Shown piece by piece: positions 28,401 to 35,852 of a stretch of DNA of 42,606 nt. The translations under genes were made by a program, and so were the position numbers. The stretch is from Streptomyces phaeochromogenes. Lineage in GTDB: Bacteria; Actinomycetota; Actinomycetes; Streptomycetales; Streptomycetaceae. Position 1 is the first letter of the stretch. The number at the start of each line of letters is the position of its first letter. The stretch spans positions 1 to 42,606 of the forward strand of contig NZ_LIQZ01000153.1 of the NCBI RefSeq assembly GCF_001418655.1, in the 5' to 3' direction. Below the pieces are notes generated by a model. That model searched no databases, had not been told where the DNA came from, and was given only the letters and a program-made list of their open reading frames with translations.

Positions 28401-28680
28401 GGACGTGACGATCGGCCACAACCTGGCCGGTGCCGCTGAGGCCGTGGAGGCGCTGGCCGGCGCCACGCTGCTGACCGGGGACGTGACGCGGGCGGCGGTG
28501 CAGCTCGGACTCGGCGCCGGCCTGCGGGGAATCTCCCGGGCGCACGACCCGGACGTGGCGCGTATCGCCCGGCAGGCGGCCGACCGGCTGGGCCCGGACG
28601 CCTACCGGACCGCCTACGGGCGGGGCCGGACGATGGACCGGCAGGCGGCCCTGACCTTCCTCGACCACACCCCCGGGTGA
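25477..28680 (+). CDS. AfsR-like SARP regulator (DNA-binding, BTAD, NB-ARC and TPR-like domains)
   Basis: 1067 residues, close to the AfsR size class. An OmpR-type winged helix (about 1-95, LGELRVLRDD to SQVSRLRREL) is followed by a bacterial transcriptional activation domain (about 96-245) and a linker rich in Ser/Val. An NB-ARC ATPase follows, with Walker A GPGGAGKT (311-318) and Walker B LLVLDNCEHV (near 390). The C-terminal 450 residues are helical and Ala/Glu-rich, like TPR repeats. TTA at 26023-26025 (residue 183) is an in-frame bldA-type codon. SARPs bind direct heptamer repeats near -35 boxes and activate clusters; I did not identify such repeats. The GATAAT box six bases before ATG suggests a leaderless mRNA. 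It converges on the exporter gene. Confidence 0.93.
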   Translation: MWLWVLGELRVLRDDLSPVEIRGPRARSLLVLLALHADRPVTVDTLIDGLYGSRPPGDALNALHSQVSRLRRELRKADRRELVESHAAGYRLAADPQDIDAHRFERLSAHGRRELAAGDHGRAAELLREALALWSGPALAGLDGAPFARAQAVRLDELRLEALEDRAEADLALGRHRELVTGLRQLVADHPLRERPHGQLMRALHGCGRRAEALAVFQELRRTLADELGNDPSDELCAVQLAVLRGDASLTPAAPPVPASLSVSVSVGGTRTPLPAQLTSFVGRRDELERVGRLLGPLERGGGARLVTVVGPGGAGKTRLAIEAAGREAGATAFVDLGGTRDSLGVPQLVLNALGMREGVLAPGGRQGQPPDAVERLTTALSGTSVLLVLDNCEHVIEEAAALVHRLLSSCPRVRVLATSREALGITGEMLCPLPPLAPPPEGVTAQRATEYPAVRLFADRTAAVRPGFRVDEENVSAVVRICRALDGLPLAIELAAARVRALPVDAVAARLDDRFRLLSRGSRTASPRHQTLRAVVGWSWDLLEEDEQRLAMRLTVFAGPFTLEAAGSVCGLPDAEAVELLAGLADKSLIEGNGGRYRMLSTVRAFCAERLAEAGEEERLLRRHAEYFAELARAAEPHLRGAGQLTWLSRLAEEHADLQAALRWAVRGDQELALGMIAALSSYWWLRGLRTDGASASVELLREIGTGPPAGLEEEYVLCVLNAAAKGEAGRALQAHLARAETVMAEPFWPPRYPFLTVLWVMGTGLPRPLEVSGLLERSDPWSGALVRLGQGHMALFGGEVAEAERQFERSLGEFRSQGDRWGTVLCLAELAMLAGWRGRPERSQTLYDEALELAGRLGAVEDIADLLCRKGDGLVAVGEFGRAREAYERAAGTARENGAPQRPAAVEWGLGEIARLGGDPREARLRYEAALGACATGWFAAEELRARVFVALGRIAEAERDPARAAEWHRRALDVTIGHNLAGAAEAVEALAGATLLTGDVTRAAVQLGLGAGLRGISRAHDPDVARIARQAADRLGPDAYRTAYGRGRTMDRQAALTFLDHTPG

Positions 28681-29012
28681 CCGCGGGTCCCCCGGAGGGC
28701 GTGGGCTGACGGAGAACCCGGGCAAAGGGGTGCCGCCCCCTCCCTCCCGGGCAGGGGCAGTAACTGGCGTCACCCGCTTGCCAGTTGGCCCGGTCAGCGG
28801 TTCATGCTCCGGCGCGGTCGTGGCCCGTGTTCCCAGGCCATTGAGTGGCTCGTGCTCCTGGCCCGGTCGGTGGCCTGTGTTCCCGGCCCGGTCGGTGGCT
28901 CGTGCTCCTGTCCCAGTCGGTGGCCCGTGTTCGGGCCCAGGCACTGGTTCACGTTCCTGGCACGGTCATCGCCGGTGAACCGTCCGAGCCGTCCGCGACG
29001 TTCCGGCTCGGC
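28681..29012. other. Convergent intergenic region after the SARP gene
   Basis: 332 bases between two gene ends. A GC-rich segment (28717-28752) has two CCCGGG arms and an inner GGGG/CCCC pair that could fold as a two-way terminator without a T tract. The rest is mostly a 25-bp tandem repeat array, described separately. No gene seen. Confidence 0.5.
28798..28969. repeat. Seven-copy 25-bp tandem repeat array
   Basis: Cores ATGCTCC (28804), GTGTTCC (28827), GTGCTCC (28852), GTGTTCC (28877), GTGCTCC (28902), GTGTTCG (28927) and ACGTTCC (28951) are spaced 23, 25, 25, 25, 25 and 24 bases. Two unit types alternate (TGGCCCGTGTTCCC and TGGCTCGTGCTCCT), so the higher-order unit is about 50 bp. The core resembles that of the array at 15860-15952. 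Confidence 0.8.
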
Positions 29013-30674
29013 CTAGGTGGCCGCTTTGCCGGAGCTGTTCGCGACACCCGCGACACCCGCGCCGTCCTTGGCGGTCTGGCCACCCGAGCCGTCCGGCTCG
29101 GCCGTGCCGTCCGGGTCGTCCGCATCGTCCGAGCCGGTCGGGTCGTCGTCGGACGGCTCCGCGATCACCTTGGGCACGTTGCGTAGCGCCACCAGGGCGA
29201 ACACCGCGACGCAGGCGATCACCCCGGCGGCGACCAGCGCGGTGGCGTGGAAGGCGTCGATGAACGACTGCCGTGCCGCTTCCAGGACTTGGTCCGCCAC
29301 CTCCGGTGGCAGCGAGGCGGAGGTCAGGACCGCGGTACTGATCGACTCCTCGACGGCCGGCACGGCGTCCGCCGGCACTCCGGGCGGCAGGTCCAGCCCG
29401 CGGGCGTAGGCGGCGTTCAGCACGCTGCCGAGCACGGCGATGCCCAGCGCGCCGCCGACCTCCATGGACGTCTCCGAGATGGCGGCGCCGGATCCGGCCC
29501 GTTCCTTGGGCACGGTCGCGAGGACGGTGTCGCCGGTGACCGTGAACGCCATGCCGAAGCCCAGCCCGGCCGGCACCATGGCCAGTACGAACACCGGGTA
29601 GTTCAGCGTCAGACCGGCCATCGTGTAGCAGCTGATGCCGACCGCGGCCAGACCCATCCCCAGGAAGACCACGCGGGCCCGTCCGATGGCGGTGATCAGG
29701 GGCGCCGCGAGCACCCCGCCGAGTGTCGCCCCGGCGGCGCCCGGCAGACCGGCCAGACCGGCTTTCAGCGGCGACCAGCCCAGCACCGACTGGAAGTACT
29801 GCGCGAAGATCAGCGACTGGGCGACCATCGCGAACATGGCGAACATGTTGGTGCTGATCGCCCCGGAGAAGGCGATCCGGCGGAAGAGCCGCACATCGAT
29901 CAGCGGATGGCTGAGCCTGGTCTGCCGCTTCACGAAGACCGTCAGGGCGACCACGCCGACGAGCGCCGTCACGCCCACGCCGACCTGGGCCACCCCGTCC
30001 TTCGCCGCCTCCTTGATCGCGTACACCACGGCGATGAGACCACCCACCGACAGCACCACGCTCAGCGGGTCCAGCCGGCCCGGTGAGGGGTCGCGCGACT
30101 CGGGCAGGATCAGGAAACCGGCCACGCCGATCGCCAGCAGGATCGGCAGGTTGATCAGGAAGACCGAACCCCACCAGAAGGAGTCGAGCAGCAGACCGCC
30201 GACGATGGGGCCGACCACGAACCCGGACGCCGACACCCCGCTCCACACGCCGATCGCCGCGGTGCGCTGCTTGGGATCGGTGAAGACGTTGCGGATGATC
30301 GACAGCGTGGAGGGCATGATGGCCGCGCCGGCCACACCGAGCAATGTGCGCGCCACGATCAGCAGTTCGGCGCTGGGCGCGTACGCCGACAGCACCGAGG
30401 CGACCGCGAACGCGCCGGTGCCGAGCAGCAGCAGCCGCTTGCGGCCGATACGGTCGCCGATCGAGCCCATGGTGATCAGCAGACCGGCCACGACGAAGCC
30501 GTAGATGTCGGCGATCCACAGGATCTGTGTGCCCGAGGGCCCCAGATCGGTGACCAGGGCGGGCACGGCCAGATGCAGCACGGTGAGGTCGACGGTCAGC
30601 AGGAGGACCGCCAGGCAGGCGATGGCCAGTGTGGCCGCCTTCTGGAAGCTCCCGACGGCGGGTGAGGATTCCAT
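29013..30674 (-). CDS. MFS drug exporter, DHA2 (14-helix) family
   Basis: 553 residues with about 14 hydrophobic helices. TVDLTVLHLAVPAL in helix 1, DRIGRKRLLLLG (motif A, loop 2-3), ARTLLGVAGAAIMPSTLS and SGFVVGPIVGGLLLD (motif C) place it with EmrB/QacA-type proton antiporters. A long acidic, Asp/Gly/Ser-rich cytoplasmic tail (about the last 50 residues) is made of short repeats. It is third in a minus-strand operon after the glycosyltransferase and thymidylyltransferase, 74 bases downstream of the latter. AGGGAG lies about 10 bases before the ATG. Likely exports the macrolactam glycoside and gives self-protection; this is inferred from context. Confidence 0.92.
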   Translation of the reverse strand: MESSPAVGSFQKAATLAIACLAVLLLTVDLTVLHLAVPALVTDLGPSGTQILWIADIYGFVVAGLLITMGSIGDRIGRKRLLLLGTGAFAVASVLSAYAPSAELLIVARTLLGVAGAAIMPSTLSIIRNVFTDPKQRTAAIGVWSGVSASGFVVGPIVGGLLLDSFWWGSVFLINLPILLAIGVAGFLILPESRDPSPGRLDPLSVVLSVGGLIAVVYAIKEAAKDGVAQVGVGVTALVGVVALTVFVKRQTRLSHPLIDVRLFRRIAFSGAISTNMFAMFAMVAQSLIFAQYFQSVLGWSPLKAGLAGLPGAAGATLGGVLAAPLITAIGRARVVFLGMGLAAVGISCYTMAGLTLNYPVFVLAMVPAGLGFGMAFTVTGDTVLATVPKERAGSGAAISETSMEVGGALGIAVLGSVLNAAYARGLDLPPGVPADAVPAVEESISTAVLTSASLPPEVADQVLEAARQSFIDAFHATALVAAGVIACVAVFALVALRNVPKVIAEPSDDDPTGSDDADDPDGTAEPDGSGGQTAKDGAGVAGVANSSGKAAT

Positions 30675-30697
30675 GGGACTGAGTCTCCCTAGTTGGT

Positions 30698-30741
30698 CTT
30701 ACCGCCCACGCACCGGCCGCTTACCGCTCGCGCACCGTCCG
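30698..30741. repeat. 22-bp tandem duplication between exporter and thymidylyltransferase genes
   Basis: Units 30698-30719 and 30720-30741 both begin CTTACCGC and differ at three positions. It lies in the short gap between two genes of the same operon. Confidence 0.6.
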
Positions 30742-30748
30742 TGCGGGG

Positions 30749-31699
30749 TCAGGACAGTTCTTCGGCGACTGCGCGCACATACGCGCCGTACTCGGAGGAG
30801 GGCTGCCGGCTGCCGAGTTCGTGGCAGGCCGCCGCGTCGATGAAGCCCATCCGCAGCGCCACCTCCTCGACGCAGGCGATCCGGACGCCCTGCCGCTGCT
30901 CCAGCACATGTACGTACTGTCCTGCCGCCAGCAGTGAGCCCGGGGTGCCGGCGTCGAGCCAGGCGAAGCCCCGGCCGAGGTCGACCAACCGGGCCTTGCC
31001 GCGCCGCAGGTAGTGCTGGTTGACGTCGGTGATCTCCAGTTCGCCTCGGGCCGAGGGCCGCAGGTTCTTGGCGATGTCGACAACCTCGTTGTCGTAGAAG
31101 TAGAGGCCGACGACGGCCCGGTTGGACCGCGGCCTGGCCGGCTTCTCCTCGATCGTGATCAGCCGGCCGTCCGCGTCGGTCTCGCCCACGCCGTACCGGT
31201 GCGGGTCGTCCACGGGGTAGCCGAAGAGCACACACCCGTCGATGTCGTCCGGGGAGTTCCGCTGGAGGGTCTCGTAGAAGTTGTGCCCGTGGAAGATGTT
31301 GTCGCCCAGCACCAGCGCGACCGGGTCGTCGCCGATGGCGTCGGCGGCCAGCACGAACGCCTCGGCCAGGCCGCCGGGCACCGGCTGTTCCACGTAGTCG
31401 AGCCACAGCCCCAGATCGGAGCCGTCGCCCAGCAGCCGCCGGATCTGCGGCAGGTCGGCCGGGGTGGAGATGACCGTGATCTCGCGGATCCCGGCCAGCA
31501 TCAGCGCCGACAGCGGGTAGTAGATCATCGGCTTGTCGTTGACCGGCAGCAGTTGCTTGGACACCGCCACGGTCACCGGATGCAGCCGGGTCCCGTGACC
31601 GCCGGCCAGCAGGATGCCCTTCATGCGTTTCATGGGTCCGGCCGCGCCCGGCCGCGGGGGCGCCACGGGACGCCCCCCGGTGTCAGGTGTGACCGGCAT
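30749..31699 (-). CDS. rmlA: Glucose-1-phosphate thymidylyltransferase (RmlA/VinA)
   Basis: Catalyses dTTP plus glucose-1-phosphate to dTDP-glucose, the first step of the sugar pathway. GILLAGGHGTRLHP is the nucleotidyl-transfer loop, with His where Thr or Ser is more usual; SKQLLPVNDKPMIYYPL, LVLGDNIFHG, EEKPARPRSN, VVGLYFYD and EITDVN follow in the expected order. Start: ATG 31699 has GGAG 8 bases upstream and lies 5 bases after the glycosyltransferase stop, but adds a 25-residue proline-rich leader (MPVTPDTGG) before the usual MKGILL; ATG 31633 or 31624 would give the standard length but lack ribosome sites. I favour 31699 with moderate confidence. Confidence 0.94.
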   Translation of the reverse strand: MPVTPDTGGRPVAPPRPGAAGPMKRMKGILLAGGHGTRLHPVTVAVSKQLLPVNDKPMIYYPLSALMLAGIREITVISTPADLPQIRRLLGDGSDLGLWLDYVEQPVPGGLAEAFVLAADAIGDDPVALVLGDNIFHGHNFYETLQRNSPDDIDGCVLFGYPVDDPHRYGVGETDADGRLITIEEKPARPRSNRAVVGLYFYDNEVVDIAKNLRPSARGELEITDVNQHYLRRGKARLVDLGRGFAWLDAGTPGSLLAAGQYVHVLEQRQGVRIACVEEVALRMGFIDAAACHELGSRQPSSEYGAYVRAVAEELS

Positions 31700-31704
31700 G
31701 GTGG

Positions 31705-33006
31705 TCACTCCGCCACGGGGCGCCGGCCGCCGCGCTCGGCCGCCAGCCGCTCCAGTTCGGGCACGATGTCGTGCGGGGTGGGCAGGGCCAGCAGCTCCGT
31801 GCGCAGCCGGTCGGCGTTCTGCCGGAACCCGGGTTCGGCCAGCAGCCGGGCCAGCTTCTCCCGCAGCGTGTCGGCGGTGAACTCCGACGGGTCGATGACC
31901 AGTCCCGCGCCCTGCTGCTCCAGCGCCACCGCGTTGCCCTTCTCGTCCCACAGCCAGCCGGGGACGACGATCTGCGGAACTCCGTGCCGCAGGGCGTTCT
32001 GCAGGGTGCCCATGCCACCGTGGTGGATGATCGCCGAGCAGGTCGGCAGCACCTCGTTGAGCGGCACGAAGTCGACGATCCGGACGTTGTCCGGCAGCCC
32101 CGACCCGGCCAGTGCTTCGGCGGCCTCGGCGCCGGCCGTCGCGATCAGCTCGACCTCCAGGTCGGCCGCGGCGGCGAGCAGGTCGCCGATCGGGAAGCCC
32201 TCCTTGTACGCGCCCGGCAGCGACAGGCCCAGGGTGAGGACGACCCGGGGCAGCTTGGGCCGCTCGTGCACCCAGTCGGGCACCACGGCGGGCCCGTTGT
32301 ACATGACCGGGCGTACGGGCAGCCGGTCGAGGCCGGCCGGGACGCGCACCCACGACGGGAGGGGGTCGATGGTGCGCTGGCCGACGACCAGGTCCTCGCC
32401 GAATGCCCCGGCGCCCTCCGGGTCCAGGCCGAGCGAGCTCAGCCGCGCGGCCATCCAGCCCGCCATCGCGTCCATCCTGTCCTCCGGTGTCTGCTCCGCG
32501 CCACGCTCCAGGAACACCTCGCGCATCCGGGCCCAGTGGTCGGTGCCGAACAGCAGCCGCGCGTGGGCCGCCCCGCAGGCGCGGGCCACCACCGGGCCCA
32601 CGTATGTCATGGCGTCCCAGACCACCAGGTCGGGCTGCCACTCTCGGGCGAAGCGGGCCAGGTCCTCCAGCATGGTCTGGCTGCCGACGCCCTCGGCGAC
32701 GTAGGTGTACGCCCCGAACGTGTCCCGGACGTACTCCCAGGTCAGCTTCTGGGGGTCGGTCTCGGTGAGGTCGTAGCCGGTCCCGTAGCCGGGCTCGCTG
32801 CTCTCCGCGGACTGCTGGGACCGCTGGAGCAGGGCCAGTTCCTCGCCCACCGGGACGGCGGTGAGCCCGGCACGCGTGATCGTCTCGGTGAGGTCGGGCT
32901 GACTGGCGACCCGCACTTCGTGCCCCGCGGCGCGCAGCGCCCAGGCGATCGGAACGGAATTGTAGAAGTGCGAATCGAGGGCCAGGACTGTGAAAAGCAC
33001 GCGCAT
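31705..33006 (-). CDS. vinC: Macrolactam glycosyltransferase, GT1/GT-B fold (VinC-like)
   Basis: 433 residues from ATG 33006. MRVLFTVLALDSHFYNSVPIAWALRAAGHEV is the acceptor-side N-terminus of antibiotic glycosyltransferases; HHGGMGTLQNALRHGVPQIVVP near residue 330 is the nucleotide-sugar site. GGGAG 7 bases upstream decides the start over ATG 33072. It probably transfers the aminodeoxysugar to the macrolactam. No P450-like helper gene of the DesVIII/EryCII kind lies nearby, in keeping with VinC, which is not known to need one. First gene of a minus-strand operon with the thymidylyltransferase and exporter. Confidence 0.93.
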   Translation of the reverse strand: MRVLFTVLALDSHFYNSVPIAWALRAAGHEVRVASQPDLTETITRAGLTAVPVGEELALLQRSQQSAESSEPGYGTGYDLTETDPQKLTWEYVRDTFGAYTYVAEGVGSQTMLEDLARFAREWQPDLVVWDAMTYVGPVVARACGAAHARLLFGTDHWARMREVFLERGAEQTPEDRMDAMAGWMAARLSSLGLDPEGAGAFGEDLVVGQRTIDPLPSWVRVPAGLDRLPVRPVMYNGPAVVPDWVHERPKLPRVVLTLGLSLPGAYKEGFPIGDLLAAAADLEVELIATAGAEAAEALAGSGLPDNVRIVDFVPLNEVLPTCSAIIHHGGMGTLQNALRHGVPQIVVPGWLWDEKGNAVALEQQGAGLVIDPSEFTADTLREKLARLLAEPGFRQNADRLRTELLALPTPHDIVPELERLAAERGGRRPVAE

Positions 33007-33043
33007 GCGAATTCTCCCGTCGGACACGGAATGCCGAGTTGCG

Positions 33044-33078
33044 ACGGTATGAGGGGTGCCCCGGGCGGCCAACCCCTA
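33044..33078 (-). promoter_or_regulatory. TAGGGG site and -10 element of the glycosyltransferase operon
   Basis: TAGGGG on minus (CCCCTA, 33073-33078) is followed after 23 bases by TACCGT (33049-33044), a -10-like hexamer. A related CCCTTA lies 20 bases further upstream at 33093-33098. Confidence 0.55.
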
Positions 33079-33127
33079 GGAGGATCCCGCGGCCCTTAAC
33101 CCTCCCCCGACGTATGCCCGTTGGCGT

Positions 33128-33162
33128 TAGGGGTTCTCCCGCGCCGTTCCTTCCCTCATATT
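33128..33162 (+). promoter_or_regulatory. TAGGGG site and -10 element of the acyltransferase operon
   Basis: TAGGGG (33128-33133) followed after 23 bases by CATATT (33157-33162). It shares the 186-base divergent region with the glycosyltransferase promoter. Confidence 0.55.
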
Positions 33163-33192
33163 CGGGCGCAGCGCAACGGAGGGTGAGTGGAT

Positions 33193-34170
33193 ATGCAGGG
33201 TGATTCCCGTACGGGTGCCCGGTCGGGCTCAGCGGTGGTGTTCCCCGGTATGGGGGCGTCGTCCTTCGCGGACGTGGGCAGGTTCATGGTGGTCAATCCG
33301 TTCGCCCGCCGCCGGGCGGCGATCGCCGGGGAGGTCCTGGGCTACTCCCTGATCGACCGGTACCGCGACTCCGAGCACGACTACACCGAGGCGGCGCAGG
33401 TGGCGTTCCTGGCCAACTGCCTGGCGCTGGCCGAGTGGGCCGAGGCGGAGCTCGGCATGGCGCCGCAGTTGTGCGCGGGGCCGAGCTTCGGCGGCAAGAC
33501 CGCCGCCGCGTACGTCGGCTGTCTGCCGTTCTCCGAGGCCGTGCTGATGACCGCCCGGCTCGCCCGCTGCCAGGAGGAGTACTTCGCCTCCGAGCACCGC
33601 GACGTGGTGACGCTCTCGTTCGTCCGCACCCCGCGCGCGGGGCTGGACGAGGTGCTGGGCGAGTTGGACGAGCGCAACGAGTGGCACGACATGGCCTGTT
33701 ACATCGACGACGACTTCCACATGGTGTCGCTGCGCGAAGCGGCCCTGGAGTGGTTCAAGGGCCGGATCCGTGCCCTCGGGGGCATGTCGCTGTACACGAT
33801 GCGCCCGCCCCTGCACTCCGACGCGTTCGGCGCGCTGCGCCGCAAGGCCGAGGACGAGGTGCTCGGCAGGCTGCCGTTCGCCGATCCCCGCCTGCCGGTG
33901 GTCTCGGACCACGACGGCACGCTGCTGCACACCGGCGACGAGGTCAGGACGCTGCTGCTGGACGGCATCGTCCGGCCGCTCCGCTGGCCCACCGTGGTGG
34001 ACGCACTGCTCGGCCGGGGTGTGGGCACGGTCCATGTCGCCGGTCCGGACAACCTGTTCGGGCGGGTCAGGCGCACCACCGCCCACTTCGAGGTCGTACG
34101 GGTCAATCCGCGGCTGGCGCTCCAGCCGCGGCGGCCGGCCGCGGTCAGGGCGGGAGGGGACGGACGATGA
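33193..34170 (+). CDS. vinK: Stand-alone acyltransferase moving the dipeptidyl starter to the PKS (VinK-like)
   Basis: 325 residues, a free acyltransferase of the FabD/AT fold. FPGMGASSF at the N-terminus matches the GQGxQ region; nucleophile S98 in GPSFGGK replaces the common GHSxG; the catalytic His is probably in RPPLHSDAFG. In vicenistatin biosynthesis this protein transfers the dipeptidyl starter from the free ACP to the loading ACP of the first PKS. ATG 33193 is preferred because GGAGGG is then 9 bases away; GTG 33187 in frame is an alternative. Its stop overlaps the start of the next gene (ATGA). Confidence 0.9.
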   Translation: MQGDSRTGARSGSAVVFPGMGASSFADVGRFMVVNPFARRRAAIAGEVLGYSLIDRYRDSEHDYTEAAQVAFLANCLALAEWAEAELGMAPQLCAGPSFGGKTAAAYVGCLPFSEAVLMTARLARCQEEYFASEHRDVVTLSFVRTPRAGLDEVLGELDERNEWHDMACYIDDDFHMVSLREAALEWFKGRIRALGGMSLYTMRPPLHSDAFGALRRKAEDEVLGRLPFADPRLPVVSDHDGTLLHTGDEVRTLLLDGIVRPLRWPTVVDALLGRGVGTVHVAGPDNLFGRVRRTTAHFEVVRVNPRLALQPRRPAAVRAGGDGR

Positions 34171-35786
34171 CCGGGGCGACTTCCCAGGCCTCGCTCGGTG
34201 CCTACGGCGCTGCCCTGCACGCCCGTTTCCTGCGCGGTCTGGCCGTCGCCCCGCGCCGGGCGGCGGTTCGCGGCCCCGGCTGGTCCCTCAGCTACGAGGC
34301 GCTCCACGAGCGGGCTCTGACGTGGGCGGGCGCACTGTTGCGGGCGGCGGGACACCGGCCTGCCGCGATCGGCGTGCTGGCCACCAAGGGCCCGCACGCC
34401 TATGCCGGGGTGCTGGCGGCGCTGTACGCGGGCGCCGCCGTCGTGCCGCTGAGCACCGACTTCCCCGCCGCCCGGACCCGGCACATGCTGGAGGCGGCCG
34501 GGGTGTCCGCGGTGATCGCGGACGCCGCGGGCCGCGCCCTGCTCACCGGGGCACCCGGTCCCGCCCCGGGCATCCCGGTGCTGGCCCCCGACGAGGTATC
34601 GGCCGGCTCGGTGCCGGTCGACGCGGCGCACGCACTGGGCGAGCCGCTGCCGGCCGACGCCGGGGACACGGCCTATGTGCTGTTCACCTCCGGCTCCACC
34701 GGGCGCCCCAAGGGGGTACGGATCTCGCACGGCAGCACGGACCACTACTTCCAAGTCCTCGACGCGCGCTACGACTTCGGCCCGGAGGACGTCTTCTCCC
34801 AGACCTTCGACCTGAACTTCGACTGCGCCATGTTCGACCTGTTCTGCGCGTGGGGCGCCGGCGCCACCGTTCAGCAGCTGCCGGCCGCCGCCTTCCGCGA
34901 CGTACCGGCGTTCGCGGCCGAGGCGGGACTGACCGTGTGGTTCTCCACCCCGAGCGCCATCTCGCTGGTCCGCCGCACGGCCGGTCTGGGCGCCGGGGCG
35001 CTGCCGGGCCTGCGCTGGAGCATCTTCGCCGGGGAGGCGCTGAAGTGCGCCGACGCCGCCGACTGGCAGCGCGCCGCGCCCACTTCGACCGTGGAGAACC
35101 TGTACGGCCCCACCGAGCTGACGATCACGATATGCGGCTACGAGTGGTCACCGGAGACCTCCGAGGACCTGGCCGTGCACGGCATCGTCCCGATCGGCGC
35201 CGTACACAAGGGACATGACCATCTGCTGGTCGACGCGGACTGCGAGCCGGTGTCCGGCGAGGGCGAACTCATCATCACCGGCCCGCAGATGACCGCCGGC
35301 TATCTGGACCCGGCCGACCACCAGGGGCGGTTCGTGACGCACGACGGGCGCACCTGGTATCGCACCGGCGACCGTGTCCGCGAGGTCGCCGAGGGTGTCC
35401 TGGCCTATGTGGACCGGCTGGACGCCCAGGTCCAGGTGCAGGGCTGGCGCGTGGAGCCGGCCGAGATCGACCAGGCGCTGTGCGCGTGTGCCGGTGTCGA
35501 GGAGGCCGTCACCGTGGCCGTGCCCGCGGCCGGCGGCGACCTGGAGCTGGTCGCCTTCTACACCGGCCGTCCGACGCCTGCGAGCCGGCTGGCACGGGCA
35601 CTGCGCGGCGCCCTGCCCGAGCGGCTGATTCCGCGCCGCTACACGCACCTGGCCGCGTTCCCCCTCAACGCCAACCGCAAGATCGACCGGGGCGCGCTGC
35701 GGGCCAGGGCAGCCGGGCCGCCCGGCCGGACGGAACCGGCCGCCGTCCCCGCACGGGTGCCCCGGCCTGCGCCTAGGGGGCAGTAG
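34167..35786 (+). CDS. vinM: Aminoacyl-adenylating/transfer enzyme that caps the starter amine (VinM-like)
   Basis: 539 residues, a single NRPS-type adenylation domain. LFTSGSTGRPKGV (A3), FDLNFDCAMFDLF (A4, with the Asp that holds the alpha-amine), NLYGPTE (A5), YRTGDRV (A7), the VQVQGWRVEPAEID region (A8) and LNANRKIDRG (A10 Lys) are all present. Its vicenistatin counterpart activates L-alanine and acylates 3-aminoisobutyryl-ACP, protecting the amine during chain extension; the amino acid used here cannot be read safely. ATG overlaps the upstream stop. The stop codon TAG (35784-35786) is itself the first part of a TAGGGG site for the next gene. Confidence 0.9.
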   Translation: MTGATSQASLGAYGAALHARFLRGLAVAPRRAAVRGPGWSLSYEALHERALTWAGALLRAAGHRPAAIGVLATKGPHAYAGVLAALYAGAAVVPLSTDFPAARTRHMLEAAGVSAVIADAAGRALLTGAPGPAPGIPVLAPDEVSAGSVPVDAAHALGEPLPADAGDTAYVLFTSGSTGRPKGVRISHGSTDHYFQVLDARYDFGPEDVFSQTFDLNFDCAMFDLFCAWGAGATVQQLPAAAFRDVPAFAAEAGLTVWFSTPSAISLVRRTAGLGAGALPGLRWSIFAGEALKCADAADWQRAAPTSTVENLYGPTELTITICGYEWSPETSEDLAVHGIVPIGAVHKGHDHLLVDADCEPVSGEGELIITGPQMTAGYLDPADHQGRFVTHDGRTWYRTGDRVREVAEGVLAYVDRLDAQVQVQGWRVEPAEIDQALCACAGVEEAVTVAVPAAGGDLELVAFYTGRPTPASRLARALRGALPERLIPRRYTHLAAFPLNANRKIDRGALRARAAGPPGRTEPAAVPARVPRPAPRGQ

Positions 35787-35818
35787 GGGTGGGGGTGCCC
35801 GGCCGGTGCGGTGACCAT
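35774..35818 (+). promoter_or_regulatory. TAGGGG pair and -10 element of the thioesterase promoter
   Basis: TAGGGG at 35774-35779 and 35784-35789, ten bases apart, overlap the 3' end of the adenylating enzyme gene. After 23 bases lies GACCAT (35813-35818), a weak -10-like hexamer. Its position would rule out the ATG at 35817 and supports the start at 35853. Confidence 0.5.
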
Positions 35819-35852
35819 GACGACGACCACAGGCCCGTCAGGAGGCGAACCC

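Noticed and set aside
28798..28969. CRISPR array
   Set aside because: Units are contiguous 25-bp degenerate tandem copies without unique spacers, and no cas gene is present.
33193..34170. Malonyl-CoA acyltransferase serving AT-less modules
   Set aside because: All visible modules have their own AT, and GPSFGGK with the flanking starter genes fits the VinK role better.
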